A stretch of DNA of 64,000 nucleotides from Stenotrophomonas sp. BIGb0135 (lineage in GTDB: Bacteria > Pseudomonadota > Gammaproteobacteria > Xanthomonadales > Xanthomonadaceae): positions 109,096 through 173,095 of the forward strand of contig NZ_JANUDX010000010.1 in NCBI RefSeq assembly GCF_024810105.1, read 5' to 3'. The notes under the pieces are model-generated. The model saw nothing but the letters and a program-made list of their open reading frames with translations, ran no database searches and had not been told where the DNA came from. Below are positions 1 through 7,509 of this stretch, one piece after another. The position numbers were made by a program, and so were the translations under genes. Every line of letters starts with the position of its first letter. The first letter of the stretch is position 1.

Positions 1-989
1 CGGCGCTTCAGTGTCGCCCTGCCCTGCGCGCCTTCATACGCTGGGCGCAGCTGAAGCGGCGTGATCGCCACCCAGCCCTCGCCCTCGGCCCGGGCCACCG
101 CGAAGGTGAAGGTGTAGTCCGGTTCCAGCCCCATGCGCAGGTCGCTGAGCTGCAACTGGCCCTGCACGACCTGCGCGCGCATGAAGCCGCGGTTGAACCA
201 CGCCAGCCGCTGCACCGCCGGCAGCGCGGCCGCCTGGCGCAGGGCCTGCACATTGGACGGATGCCCCTCGAAGGTCATCGGGCCGTCATCGGCGACCAGC
301 GAGCGCTCGCCGATCACATAGCCACTGGGGGTCATCGCCACCACCTGCCACAGCAGCGTGTTGAACGGGGTGGCCACCGAAAACCGCGGCGCATCGCCCA
401 GGCCCATCGCCGCCAGCGCGCGGTCGGCGTCGCGCTCGACCGTGTGCTTGGCCAGCAGCGACCAGCCCAGGTAGCCGGAGCTGAGCACCAGCCCGGCCAC
501 CAGCGCCTTCTGCGCCAGCGGGCGCGCGCGGGCGACCCAGGCCACCACGCAGGCCAGCAGCAGCCACACGGTGTACAGCGGATCGATGATGAAGACGCTG
601 GACCACATGGTCGGCGGGGGCGTGAACGGCCACCACAGCTGGGTGCCGTACACGGTGAAGGCATCCAGCAGCGGGTGGGTGACCAGGGCCAGCAGGATCG
701 CCCAGAACCAGCGCGCCGGCGCCTGCGCGACCCGGCCATGGCCGAACCGCTTGAACAGCCACCAGATCAGTGCCGCGACCCAGGGCAGCACCAGCAGGGA
801 GTGGCTATAGCTGCGGTGCTCGGTCATCAGGGCCAACGGATCGGTGGTGGTGAAGCCGAGCAGCAGGGCGTCCAGGTCCGGCAGGGTGCCAAGTGCGGCA
901 CCGGCCAGCAGGGCGGCGCGGCGGTGGCCGGCCGGGGCGATGGCGGCGGCGACAGCGCCGCCCAGTACGATCTGGGTAAAGGAGTCCAT
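1..989 (-). CDS. Metal-dependent hydrolase, DUF457/YdjM-like membrane protein (3' end cut by window edge)
   Basis: The reading frame starts at an ATG (complement of 987-989) and stays open to base 3, giving about 329 codons, so only the extreme C-terminus is missing. The N-terminal half carries the conserved acid and histidine motifs of the family: LPDLD (about residues 36-40), HRSYSHS (58-64) and THPLLDAFT (104-112), set between hydrophobic membrane segments. DUF457 proteins are inner-membrane proteins predicted to be metal-dependent hydrolases; no substrate is known. A second, shorter member of the same family lies at 46901-47440. The gene ends or begins no visible operon here, because the next gene (1030-1875) ends about 40 nt upstream on the same strand. 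Confidence 0.8.
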   Translation of the reverse strand, partial: MDSFTQIVLGGAVAAAIAPAGHRRAALLAGAALGTLPDLDALLLGFTTTDPLALMTEHRSYSHSLLVLPWVAALIWWLFKRFGHGRVAQAPARWFWAILLALVTHPLLDAFTVYGTQLWWPFTPPPTMWSSVFIIDPLYTVWLLLACVVAWVARARPLAQKALVAGLVLSSGYLGWSLLAKHTVERDADRALAAMGLGDAPRFSVATPFNTLLWQVVAMTPSGYVIGERSLVADDGPMTFEGHPSNVQALRQAAALPAVQRLAWFNRGFMRAQVVQGQLQLSDLRMGLEPDYTFTFAVARAEGEGWVAITPLQLRPAYEGAQGRATLKR

Positions 990-1029
990 CGGCCGATGCT
1001 AGCAGCCGCGCAGGCGCGATGCGGCGCGC

Positions 1030-1875
1030 TCAGGCCGCGCGCGGCACGCGGGCGACCGCGGGCGGAAGCTCCACCCGCGTGCGACCGCCGTGGTCGAGCA
1101 GCCGCAGGCGGCCATCGGGATCTTCGACCAGCGCGGTGAGGCTCTCCACCCAGTCGCCGTCGTTGGCGTAGACCAGCCCGTCCCGCTCGACCAGCGCGGC
1201 ACGATGGATGTGCCCGCAGACGATCCCATCCAGGCCACGCCGGCGGACATCCTCCAGCCCGGCCTGGACGAAGCGCTCGATGTAGCGCTCGGCGGCACTG
1301 CTGCGCTTCTTGAGGAATGCCGACAACGACCAGTACCGGCGCCCGAGCCGGCGCCGCACGGCATTGAGCAGGTGGTTGCCGGTGAGGATGCGGTAATACA
1401 GCCAGTCGCCGAACCGCTCCTGCAGGCCACCGAAATGGGTGACGCCGTCGTAGTCGTCGCCGTGGGCGACCAGCAGCCGGCGCCCGTCGGCGGTGACGTG
1501 GATGGCACGGCGGCGTACCTGCATGGCCGGCAGCACCAGCCCGCATACCTGGCGCAGCGATGCATCGTGGTTGCCGGGGATGTAGATGATCTCGGTGCCG
1601 GCGCCGCGCAGTGCGTGCAGGGCCTGGATCACCTCGCTGTGGGCCGGTTGCCAGCTCGCCCGGCGGTGCGCCATCCACCACAGGTCGATGATGTCGCCCA
1701 CCAGGTACAGGCGTTCGCAGCGCAGGTCGGCCAGGAACCGCGCCAGTTCGGTGGCGTGGCAGTGGCGCGAGCCCAGGTGCACATCGGACAGGAATACGGC
1801 GCGGCGGTACGGCGACAGTCGGGTCACCGCGTGCATGGCACGCGGTCCTGCATTGCGCTGCTCAGGCGGCTGCAT
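1030..1875 (-). CDS. LpxH-like metallophosphoesterase (UDP-2,3-diacylglucosamine diphosphatase family)
   Basis: This 281-residue protein has the ordered metal ligands of a calcineurin-like phosphoesterase: SDVHLG (30-35), GDIIDLWW (60-67), GNHD (101-104), HGDDYDG (138-144) and GHIHRA (221-226). The DLWW form and the length fit the YbbF/LpxH-like branch. Its members either hydrolyse UDP-2,3-diacylglucosamine to lipid X for lipid A synthesis or act on related substrates, so the exact reaction is an inference. The ATG at 1875 was chosen because GGGGGAG lies 7 nt upstream; a second ATG 13 codons later (1836) is possible. It is divergent from metK. Confidence 0.78.
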   Translation of the reverse strand: MQPPEQRNAGPRAMHAVTRLSPYRRAVFLSDVHLGSRHCHATELARFLADLRCERLYLVGDIIDLWWMAHRRASWQPAHSEVIQALHALRGAGTEIIYIPGNHDASLRQVCGLVLPAMQVRRRAIHVTADGRRLLVAHGDDYDGVTHFGGLQERFGDWLYYRILTGNHLLNAVRRRLGRRYWSLSAFLKKRSSAAERYIERFVQAGLEDVRRRGLDGIVCGHIHRAALVERDGLVYANDGDWVESLTALVEDPDGRLRLLDHGGRTRVELPPAVARVPRAA

Positions 1876-2173
1876 GGCGTGCTCCCCCGGGCCGGGCGCC
1901 CGGATGCGCCGAAGCCTGCGCGCCTGGCAAGGCAGGGCGATGGCGGTTTGGCGACAGCGCGATGACGCTCGCCGGCCCCGGCTGGCCGGACCAGTGTCAC
2001 GCTGGTGGAACACTGGGCGGTGACCCTGGCCCCCAATCCCGTCACATCGGGCCCTGCGACGGGCACGCGGGCTTAACCACGGGCAACTCGCGCTGGCGCA
2101 CAATGCAACGGCGCGGGTTGCCGTGTATCATTCGCGCCCATCTTTCCATCCGAATCAAAGGATATTACGCCTG
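1876..2173. promoter_or_regulatory. Divergent intergenic region upstream of metK, with a stem-loop
   Basis: This 298-bp gap holds no convincing gene. A hairpin with perfect 7-bp outer arms (CCAGTGT 1991-1997, ACACTGG 2010-2016) and an inner CAC/GTG step lies about 160 bp upstream of metK. Two possible -10 hexamers for metK are CACAAT (2099-2104) and TATCAT (2126-2131), neither with a good -35. No known SAM riboswitch class was recognised here. Confidence 0.3.
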
Positions 2174-3385
2174 ATGTCCAGCTACCTGTTCACCTCCGAA
2201 TCGGTCTCCGAAGGCCATCCGGACAAGATTGCCGACCAGATCTCCGATGCGGTGCTGGACGCGATCCTTGCCCAGGACCAGCGCGCCCGCGTTGCCTGCG
2301 AGACCATGGTCAAGACCGGCGTGGCGATCGTGGCCGGTGAAATCACCACCAGCGCCTGGATCGACCTGGAGGCCTTGACCCGCAAGGTGATCCTGGACAT
2401 CGGCTACGACAGCTCCGACGTCGGCTTCGACGGCGCCACCTGCGGCGTGTTGAACCTGATCGGCAAGCAGTCCCCGCACATCGCCCAGGGCGTTGACCGC
2501 AAGAAGCCCGAAGAAATGGGCGCTGGCGACCAGGGCCTGATGTTCGGCTATGCCACCAACGAGACCGACAGCTACATGCCGGCCGCGATCCACCTGTCGC
2601 ACCGCCTGGTCGAGCAGCAGGCCAAGATCCGCAAGAAGAAGAACTCGCCGCTGTCCTGGCTGCGCCCGGATGCCAAGAGCCAGGTCACCCTGCGCTATGA
2701 AAACGGCGCGGTCTCGGCCATCGACGCGGTGGTGCTTTCCACCCAGCACGCCCCGGGCGTGAAGCAGAAGGACCTCATCGAGGCCGTCCGCGAAGAGATC
2801 ATCAAGCCGGTGCTGCCGGCCAAGTGGCTGCACAAGGGCACCAAGTTCCACATCAACCCGACCGGCAAGTTCGAGATCGGTGGCCCGGTGGGCGACTGCG
2901 GCCTGACCGGCCGCAAGATCATCGTCGACACCTACGGCGGCTGGGCCCGTCACGGTGGTGGCGCGTTCTCGGGCAAGGATCCGTCCAAGGTCGACCGTTC
3001 GGCTGCCTACGCGGCGCGCTACGTCGCCAAGAACGTCGTGGCGGCCGGCCTGGCCGACCGTTGCGAAGTGCAGGTCTCCTACGCCATCGGCGTGGCCGAG
3101 CCGACCTCGATCTCGGTCACCACCTTCGGCACCGGCAAGATCAGCGATGACAAGATCGAAAAGCTGATCCGCAAGCATTTCGACCTGCGCCCGTACGGCA
3201 TCATCAAGATGCTGGACCTGATCCACCCGATGTACCAGCAGACCGCCGCCTACGGTCACTTCGGCCGCAAGCCGAAGGACTTCAGCTACCTCAACGGTTC
3301 CGGCGAAACCGTCAACGCGACCGCCTTCTCCTGGGAGAAGACCGATCGCGCCGCCGCCCTGCGTGCGGATGCGAAGCTGAAATAA
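2174..3385 (+). CDS. metK: S-adenosylmethionine synthase
   Basis: MetK condenses methionine and ATP into S-adenosylmethionine in the cytoplasm. The 403-residue protein begins [18 protein letters not shown], the family's ATP-binding N-terminus, and contains [11 protein letters not shown] and [19 protein letters not shown], the two MetK signatures. The length fits the Xanthomonad form (E. coli 384). The frame is open 17 codons further upstream, but the ATG at 2174 matches the conserved N-terminus and has AAAGGA 11 nt ahead. The gene is monocistronic: a GAAA-capped hairpin follows the stop, then repeat DNA. It starts a region that also holds ahcY and metF of the same methyl cycle. Confidence 0.98.
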   Translation: MSSYLFTSESVSEGHPDKIADQISDAVLDAILAQDQRARVACETMVKTGVAIVAGEITTSAWIDLEALTRKVILDIGYDSSDVGFDGATCGVLNLIGKQSPHIAQGVDRKKPEEMGAGDQGLMFGYATNETDSYMPAAIHLSHRLVEQQAKIRKKKNSPLSWLRPDAKSQVTLRYENGAVSAIDAVVLSTQHAPGVKQKDLIEAVREEIIKPVLPAKWLHKGTKFHINPTGKFEIGGPVGDCGLTGRKIIVDTYGGWARHGGGAFSGKDPSKVDRSAAYAARYVAKNVVAAGLADRCEVQVSYAIGVAEPTSISVTTFGTGKISDDKIEKLIRKHFDLRPYGIIKMLDLIHPMYQQTAAYGHFGRKPKDFSYLNGSGETVNATAFSWEKTDRAAALRADAKLK

Positions 3386-3389
3386 GACA

Positions 3390-3418
3390 CATGGGCCGCG
3401 AAAGCGGCCCATGTTCTT
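3390..3418 (+). terminator. Probable metK terminator hairpin
   Basis: A perfect 10-bp stem (3390-3399 with 3404-3413) closed by a GAAA tetraloop is followed by the weak U-tract TTCTT, four bases after the metK stop codon. The same GGGCCGC-GAAA-GCGGCCC palindrome recurs at 3445-3467 and, slightly changed, in each 93-bp repeat downstream, so it may be repeat DNA serving as a terminator. Confidence 0.6.
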
Positions 3419-3465
3419 ACCGGTTGGCAATGATCGGAAAAGCCGATGGGCCGCGAAAGCGGCCC

Positions 3466-3744
3466 ATCGTCGTTTGGGCGGCAACATAACGGCGCATGGT
3501 GATGCGTTCCCCTGCACGACGCATCGGCACCATCGCGGCGCGGCCGCGAAGGCGGCCCATCGTCGTTTGGGCGGCAACACCACGGCGCATGGCGATGCGT
3601 TCCCCTGCACGGCGCATCGGCACCATCGCGGCGCGGCCGCGAAGGCGGCCCATCGTCGTTTGGGCGGCAACACCACGGCGCATGGCGATGCTTTCCCCTG
3701 CACGGCGCATCGGCACCATCGCGGCGCGGCCGCGAAGGCGGCCC
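3466..3744. repeat. Three tandem 93-bp direct repeats
   Basis: Three head-to-tail copies with an exact 93-bp period (starting 3466, 3559, 3652) differ at only a few bases each. Each copy begins with ATCGTCGTTTGGGCGGCAAC and ends with the palindrome GGCCGCGAAGGCGGCC. Because 93 is divisible by three, reading frames stay open across the array on both strands. Nothing upstream or downstream marks it as a gene: there is no ribosome binding site, and the frame runs on into the thioesterase only by chance. The copies are contiguous with no unique spacers, so this is not a CRISPR array. It lies between metK and the thioesterase promoter. Confidence 0.9.
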
Positions 3745-3755
3745 TTCTCTTACCG

Positions 3756-3907
3756 GTAGAGCCGACCGTTGGTCGGCTTGCCGCGCGCAGCGCGGCAATG
3801 ATCGAAGAAAACAGGACGGACCGCTTTCGCGGCCCGGCGTCGTTTTGGCATCAGCCCAGGTTGGCGTCGGCCGTCGCGTGCGTCCAGCCGACCAACGGTC
3901 GGGTCTC
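3756..3907. repeat. Inverted pair of SMAG-type (REP-like) repeats
   Basis: A GTAG-headed hairpin with GCCGACC/GGTCGGC arms (3756-3778) and an oppositely oriented partner with the same arms (3886-3907) enclose about 107 bp. This matches the SMAG repeats described in Stenotrophomonas maltophilia, which are often found as inverted dimers in intergenic DNA and are thought to be mobilised by RAYT transposases. No RAYT gene is in the window. Confidence 0.75.
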
Positions 3908-3926
3908 CCTGCAGCCCTACCGGCGC

Positions 3927-3932
3927 TACACT
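3927..3932 (+). promoter_or_regulatory. -10 hexamer TACACT of a probably leaderless promoter
   Basis: TACACT ends exactly 6 nt before the thioesterase ATG at 3939, and only CCCCCC lies between, with no Shine-Dalgarno sequence. Transcription would then start at or next to the A of the start codon. No clear -35 was found. The same spacing occurs before three other genes in the window. Confidence 0.45.
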
Positions 3933-3938
3933 CCCCCC

Positions 3939-4439
3939 ATGCCCGAATTCAAATCCAACCAGCTGTCCATGACCGTGCTGATGTCGCCGGAGATGGCCAA
4001 TTTCTCCGGCAAGGTCCACGGCGGGGCGGTGCTGCGCCTGCTCGACCAGGTCGCCTACGCCTGCGCCAGCCGCTATGCCGGCCGCTACGTGGTCACCCTG
4101 TCGGTGGACCAGGTGATGTTCCGCCAGCCGATCGCGGTCGGCGAGCTGGTCACCTTCCTGGCCTCGGTCAACTACACCGGCACCTCGTCGATGGAGATCG
4201 GGGTCAAGGTGGTGGCCGAGGACATCCTCAAGCGCAGCGTGCGCCACGCCAACAGCTGCTTCTTCACCATGGTCGCGGTGGACGAGGACGGCAAGCCCAC
4301 TCCGGTACCGCCGCTGCAGCTGGAAACCAGCGACGAACGCCGCCGGCACGCGGCCGCATTGATCCGCCGCCAGCTGCGTGAGGAAATGGAGCAGCGGCAC
4401 CTGGAGCTGCTGGCGTCCAACCCGCCCTCCCCGGAATAA
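3939..4439 (+). CDS. Acyl-CoA thioesterase, hotdog fold (YciA/BACH-like)
   Basis: The 166-residue protein has the single hotdog domain of YciA/YkhA-type thioesterases. It carries the helix motif MANFSGKVHGGAVLRLLDQ (about residues 18-36), in which HGG precedes the D of LLDQ, followed by SVDQVMFRQPIAVGE, and it has a charged C-terminal tail. Such enzymes hydrolyse acyl-CoA to free acid and CoA, usually as hexamers. The ATG at 3939 was chosen for homology and for the -10 element just upstream. The longer open frame back to 3411 reads through repeat DNA and is not believed. It is a single gene with repeats on both sides. Confidence 0.88.
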   Translation: MPEFKSNQLSMTVLMSPEMANFSGKVHGGAVLRLLDQVAYACASRYAGRYVVTLSVDQVMFRQPIAVGELVTFLASVNYTGTSSMEIGVKVVAEDILKRSVRHANSCFFTMVAVDEDGKPTPVPPLQLETSDERRRHAAALIRRQLREEMEQRHLELLASNPPSPE

Positions 4440-4448
4440 CCCCCGGGA

Positions 4449-4565
4449 GTGCCGCCCGCTGGCCGGCACGGCGCGATGTTGGACGGAGGTGCAGTGGGCA
4501 ACGCGTCGCCCCGCGCGCAAGGCAACAATGCCCGGCGTTGCGGGGCGCCGGCCAACGGCCGGCAC
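4449..4565. repeat. SMAG-type repeat pair between convergent genes
   Basis: GTGCC...GGCCGGCAC (4449-4469) and GCCGGCCAACGGCCGGCAC (4547-4565) are two hairpin-forming elements in inverted order. They fill the gap between the convergent thioesterase and ppc stop codons and may also serve as a bidirectional terminator; there is no U-tract. Confidence 0.6.
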
Positions 4566-4598
4566 TCCCGGTGACGGGCCACAGACCAACGGTGTGGA

Positions 4599-7310
4599 TC
4601 ACCCGGTGTTCTGTACACCCTGCGAGACACCGTTGACGCACGCCACCAGCGCGCGCAGCACGTCGTCGTCTTCGCCGCCACTGGCCCGCCATCGCCGCAG
4701 CAGGTCCACCTGCAGCACGCTGATCGGATCGATGTAGGGGTTGCGCAGGCGGATCGACAGCGCCAGACGCTGGTCGTGCTGGAGCAGTTCGTCCTGCCAG
4801 GTAAGCGCGAGGATCACCTGGCCGGTAAGCGCCAGCTCGCGCTGGATCTGTGGGAAGAAGGTGGCATGCAGGCCGCCGGACAGCTGCGAGAACTGCTCGG
4901 CGATGGTCAGATCGCCCTTGGACAGCACCATCGCGATGTCGTCCAGGAAGGTGCTGAAGAACGGCCAGTCGCGCGCCATCTCCTTCAGGGTGTCCTCGTG
5001 GCCGGCCTCGATCGCCGCCTGCAGGCCGCTGCCCACGCCATACCAGCCGGGGATTACCGCGCGGGCCTGGCTCCAGGCGAACACCCACGGGATCGCGCGC
5101 AAGTTGGACAGCGCGGCATCCTCGCCGAGCCGCCGCGACGGGCGCGAGCCCAGCGTCATCCGCTCGATCACGTCGATCGGCGTGGCCAGCCGGAAGTACT
5201 GCATGAAGTCTTTCTGGCCGACGAAGGCGCGGTAGGCATCGGCGCTTCTCTCCGCGATCAGGTCCATCACCGGGCGCCACTGTTCCTCGCGCGGCTCCGG
5301 CGCGCGCGGGCGCAGGCTGGAGCGCAGCACCGCACCGGTGGACTGCTCCAGCGAGCGCAGCGCCAGCGCACGGATGCCGTACTTGCGATGGATCACTTCG
5401 CCCTGCTCGGTCACGCGCAGGCGGCCGTCGATACTGCCACGCGGCGAGGCATCCACGGCGTGCGTGGTCTTGCCGCCACCGCGGCTGATCGAGCCGCCAC
5501 GGCCATGGAAGAAGGTCAGGCGGATGTCGTTCTCGGCGGCCACCTCCAGCAGTTCCACTTGGGCACGCTGCAGGCCCCAGCGCGAGGCCGCGATACCGCC
5601 ATCCTTGCCGCTGTCCGAATAGCCCAGCATCACCATCTGCACATCGCCGCGCGCGGCCAGGTGGGTGCGGTAGACCGGGTCGGCGAGCAGGTCGCGCAGG
5701 GTGGCGGTGCCGCGCTTGAGATCGTCCACGGTTTCAAACAACGGCGCGATATCCAGCGGCACCGCGCCAGCCTCGTCCACCAGCCCACCGCGACGTGCGA
5801 GCGCCAGCACCGCGAGCACGTCGCTGCGGTCATGCGCCATGGAGATGATGTAGCTGCCCAGTGCATCGGCACCGTGGCGATGGCGCGCGTCGGCCAACGC
5901 GGCGAACACCGCATCCAGCCGCTTGCCGCCGTCTTCGGTGCTGGCCGGCAGGGCCTGCTCGCCGCTGGCGAACGGTGCCAGCCGTGCCGCCCGGGCCACC
6001 GCATCGGCGGCATCCCACGCGTCCTGCCCATCGAGCACGCTGGCCAGCGCGCGGCCGTGCACGCTGGACTCCTGGCGCACGTCCAGCCGCGCCAGGTGGA
6101 AGCCGAAGGTCCGCACCCGCCACAACAGGCGGCGCACCGCGAAGCCGCCGGCATGGTCGCCTTTGTTGGCGTGCAGGCTGTCCAGGATCAGTTCGATGTC
6201 CTGCTCGAGTTCCTCCGGCGCGGCATACGCCCCGTCGGCATCGTCGAGGGTGGCTTGCACGCGCGCGCGCATGCGGTCGTTGAGCAGGCGGTACGGCATG
6301 TCGGCATGCCGCGGGCGCGATGTCACCTGCGGCAGCAGCTGTTCGTAGTGCGCCACGCGCGCCTGCAGCGCCTCGCTCACCGCGATCCGCTCGGTGGATT
6401 GGCTGAGCAGGCTGGCCAGCTGCAGCAGGTCCTTCTGGTAGCGGCCGAGCACCGCCTGGCGCTGGGCATCCAGGGTGATCCGGATGGTGCCGGCATCCAC
6501 GTTCGGGTTGCCGTCCATGTCCCCGCCCACCCACGTGCCGAAGCGCAGCAGGCGTGGCAGCGGCAGGTCCTGCCCGTAGGTTTCCAGCAGGGCCTGCTGC
6601 AGCGATTCGTACAGCACCGGAATCACCCGGTACAGCACCTGCACCAGGTAAAAGCCGACGTGCTCGCGTTCGTCGTCCACGGTGGGCCGCACCGGCGAGG
6701 AGTCGGTGGTCTGCCAGGACGCGGTGAGCGCCATGCGGAAGCGCGCCGCATCGGCGGCGGCCTCGCCCGGGGTGCGCTGGCCGTCGAGGTTGTCGACCAG
6801 GCTGGCCACCATCAACTGCTCTTTCTCCAGCAGCGCGCGGCGCACGGCTTCGGTCGGATGCGCGGTGAACACCGGCTCGATGTCGATGCGCGGCAGCCAT
6901 TCGGCCAGCTCGGCCAGGGTCACGCCCTGCGCCTTGAGCTTGAGCAGCGCATCCTGCAACCCGTCCGGCTGCGGCGCGGCGGTGCCGGCGCGCTGGTAGT
7001 CACGACGGCGGCGGATGCGATGCACGCGCTCGGCGATGTTGACCACCTGGAAGTAGGTGCTGAACGCACGCACCATCGCTTCGGCGCGCTCGGGCGGCAG
7101 GCCGGTGAGGGCATCGTTGAGATCGGACAGCGGTGCGTCGCTTTCGCGGCGGGCGATGGCGCGCGTGCGCACCTGTTCCACATCATCGAAGAACTGCGTG
7201 GACACCTGCTCGGCGAGCAGGTCGCCGACCAGTGCGCCGAGTCGGCGTACGTCGTCGCGCAGGGGGATATCGGGAGTGGCAAAAACGATGCTGCTTCGGT
7301 ACTCGTTCAT
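4599..7310 (-). CDS. ppc: Phosphoenolpyruvate carboxylase
   Basis: Ppc carboxylates phosphoenolpyruvate with bicarbonate to oxaloacetate, refilling the TCA cycle. The 903-residue protein has the full catalytic set: [12 protein letters not shown] (catalytic His about 151), [20 protein letters not shown] and [15 protein letters not shown], then [12 protein letters not shown] near the C-terminus. It ends in NTG; family members usually end NTG or NTA. The ATG at 7310 was chosen because it begins [20 protein letters not shown], the form expected in Xanthomonads. A GTG at 7343 would add 11 residues and has a GGGGTAGG sequence ahead, so it cannot be excluded. The gene stands alone between repeat-filled gaps. 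Confidence 0.97.
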   Translation of the reverse strand: MNEYRSSIVFATPDIPLRDDVRRLGALVGDLLAEQVSTQFFDDVEQVRTRAIARRESDAPLSDLNDALTGLPPERAEAMVRAFSTYFQVVNIAERVHRIRRRRDYQRAGTAAPQPDGLQDALLKLKAQGVTLAELAEWLPRIDIEPVFTAHPTEAVRRALLEKEQLMVASLVDNLDGQRTPGEAAADAARFRMALTASWQTTDSSPVRPTVDDEREHVGFYLVQVLYRVIPVLYESLQQALLETYGQDLPLPRLLRFGTWVGGDMDGNPNVDAGTIRITLDAQRQAVLGRYQKDLLQLASLLSQSTERIAVSEALQARVAHYEQLLPQVTSRPRHADMPYRLLNDRMRARVQATLDDADGAYAAPEELEQDIELILDSLHANKGDHAGGFAVRRLLWRVRTFGFHLARLDVRQESSVHGRALASVLDGQDAWDAADAVARAARLAPFASGEQALPASTEDGGKRLDAVFAALADARHRHGADALGSYIISMAHDRSDVLAVLALARRGGLVDEAGAVPLDIAPLFETVDDLKRGTATLRDLLADPVYRTHLAARGDVQMVMLGYSDSGKDGGIAASRWGLQRAQVELLEVAAENDIRLTFFHGRGGSISRGGGKTTHAVDASPRGSIDGRLRVTEQGEVIHRKYGIRALALRSLEQSTGAVLRSSLRPRAPEPREEQWRPVMDLIAERSADAYRAFVGQKDFMQYFRLATPIDVIERMTLGSRPSRRLGEDAALSNLRAIPWVFAWSQARAVIPGWYGVGSGLQAAIEAGHEDTLKEMARDWPFFSTFLDDIAMVLSKGDLTIAEQFSQLSGGLHATFFPQIQRELALTGQVILALTWQDELLQHDQRLALSIRLRNPYIDPISVLQVDLLRRWRASGGEDDDVLRALVACVNGVSQGVQNTG

Positions 7311-7397
7311 CTGCGACGCACTGGCCTCGGGAACGGAATCCACCCAAGCCTACCCCACAACGAGGTCAATGCTGCGTCGCGCAACTAGTTACATCTG

Positions 7398-7501
7398 GTA
7401 GTGCCGGCCATTGGCCGGCCCCATGCGATGTCGTGCACCGCGAGGAGCCGGCCAACGGCCGGCACTCCTGGTCCTTTGCGGTACCGGCCAACGGCCGGTA
7501 C
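7398..7501. repeat. Cluster of three SMAG-type hairpins
   Basis: Three palindromic elements lie in about 100 bp: a GTAG-headed copy (7398-7419), GCCGGCCAACGGCCGGCAC (about 7447-7465) and GTACCGGCCAACGGCCGGTAC, described here by its ends at 7481 and 7501. All share GCCGGCC/GGCCGGC arms. They lie between the ppc start and the stop codon of the S9 peptidase gene, so they sit in its 3' region and in the ppc promoter region. Confidence 0.7.
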
Positions 7502-7509
7502 CTGCCGCC

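Noticed and set aside
2123..2173. Upstream ATG for metK at 2123
   Set aside because: The extra 17 residues are not part of the conserved MetK start, and the ATG at 2174 has a better family match.
3466..3744. CRISPR array
   Set aside because: Units are contiguous 93-bp copies with no unique spacers, and no cas genes are present.
3411..3938. N-terminal extension of the thioesterase through the 93-bp repeats
   Set aside because: The extension translates repeat DNA. The family N-terminus begins at 3939, and a -10 hexamer sits just before that ATG.
4776..7388. 870-codon open frame antisense to ppc
   Set aside because: Shadow frame; ppc has all catalytic motifs.
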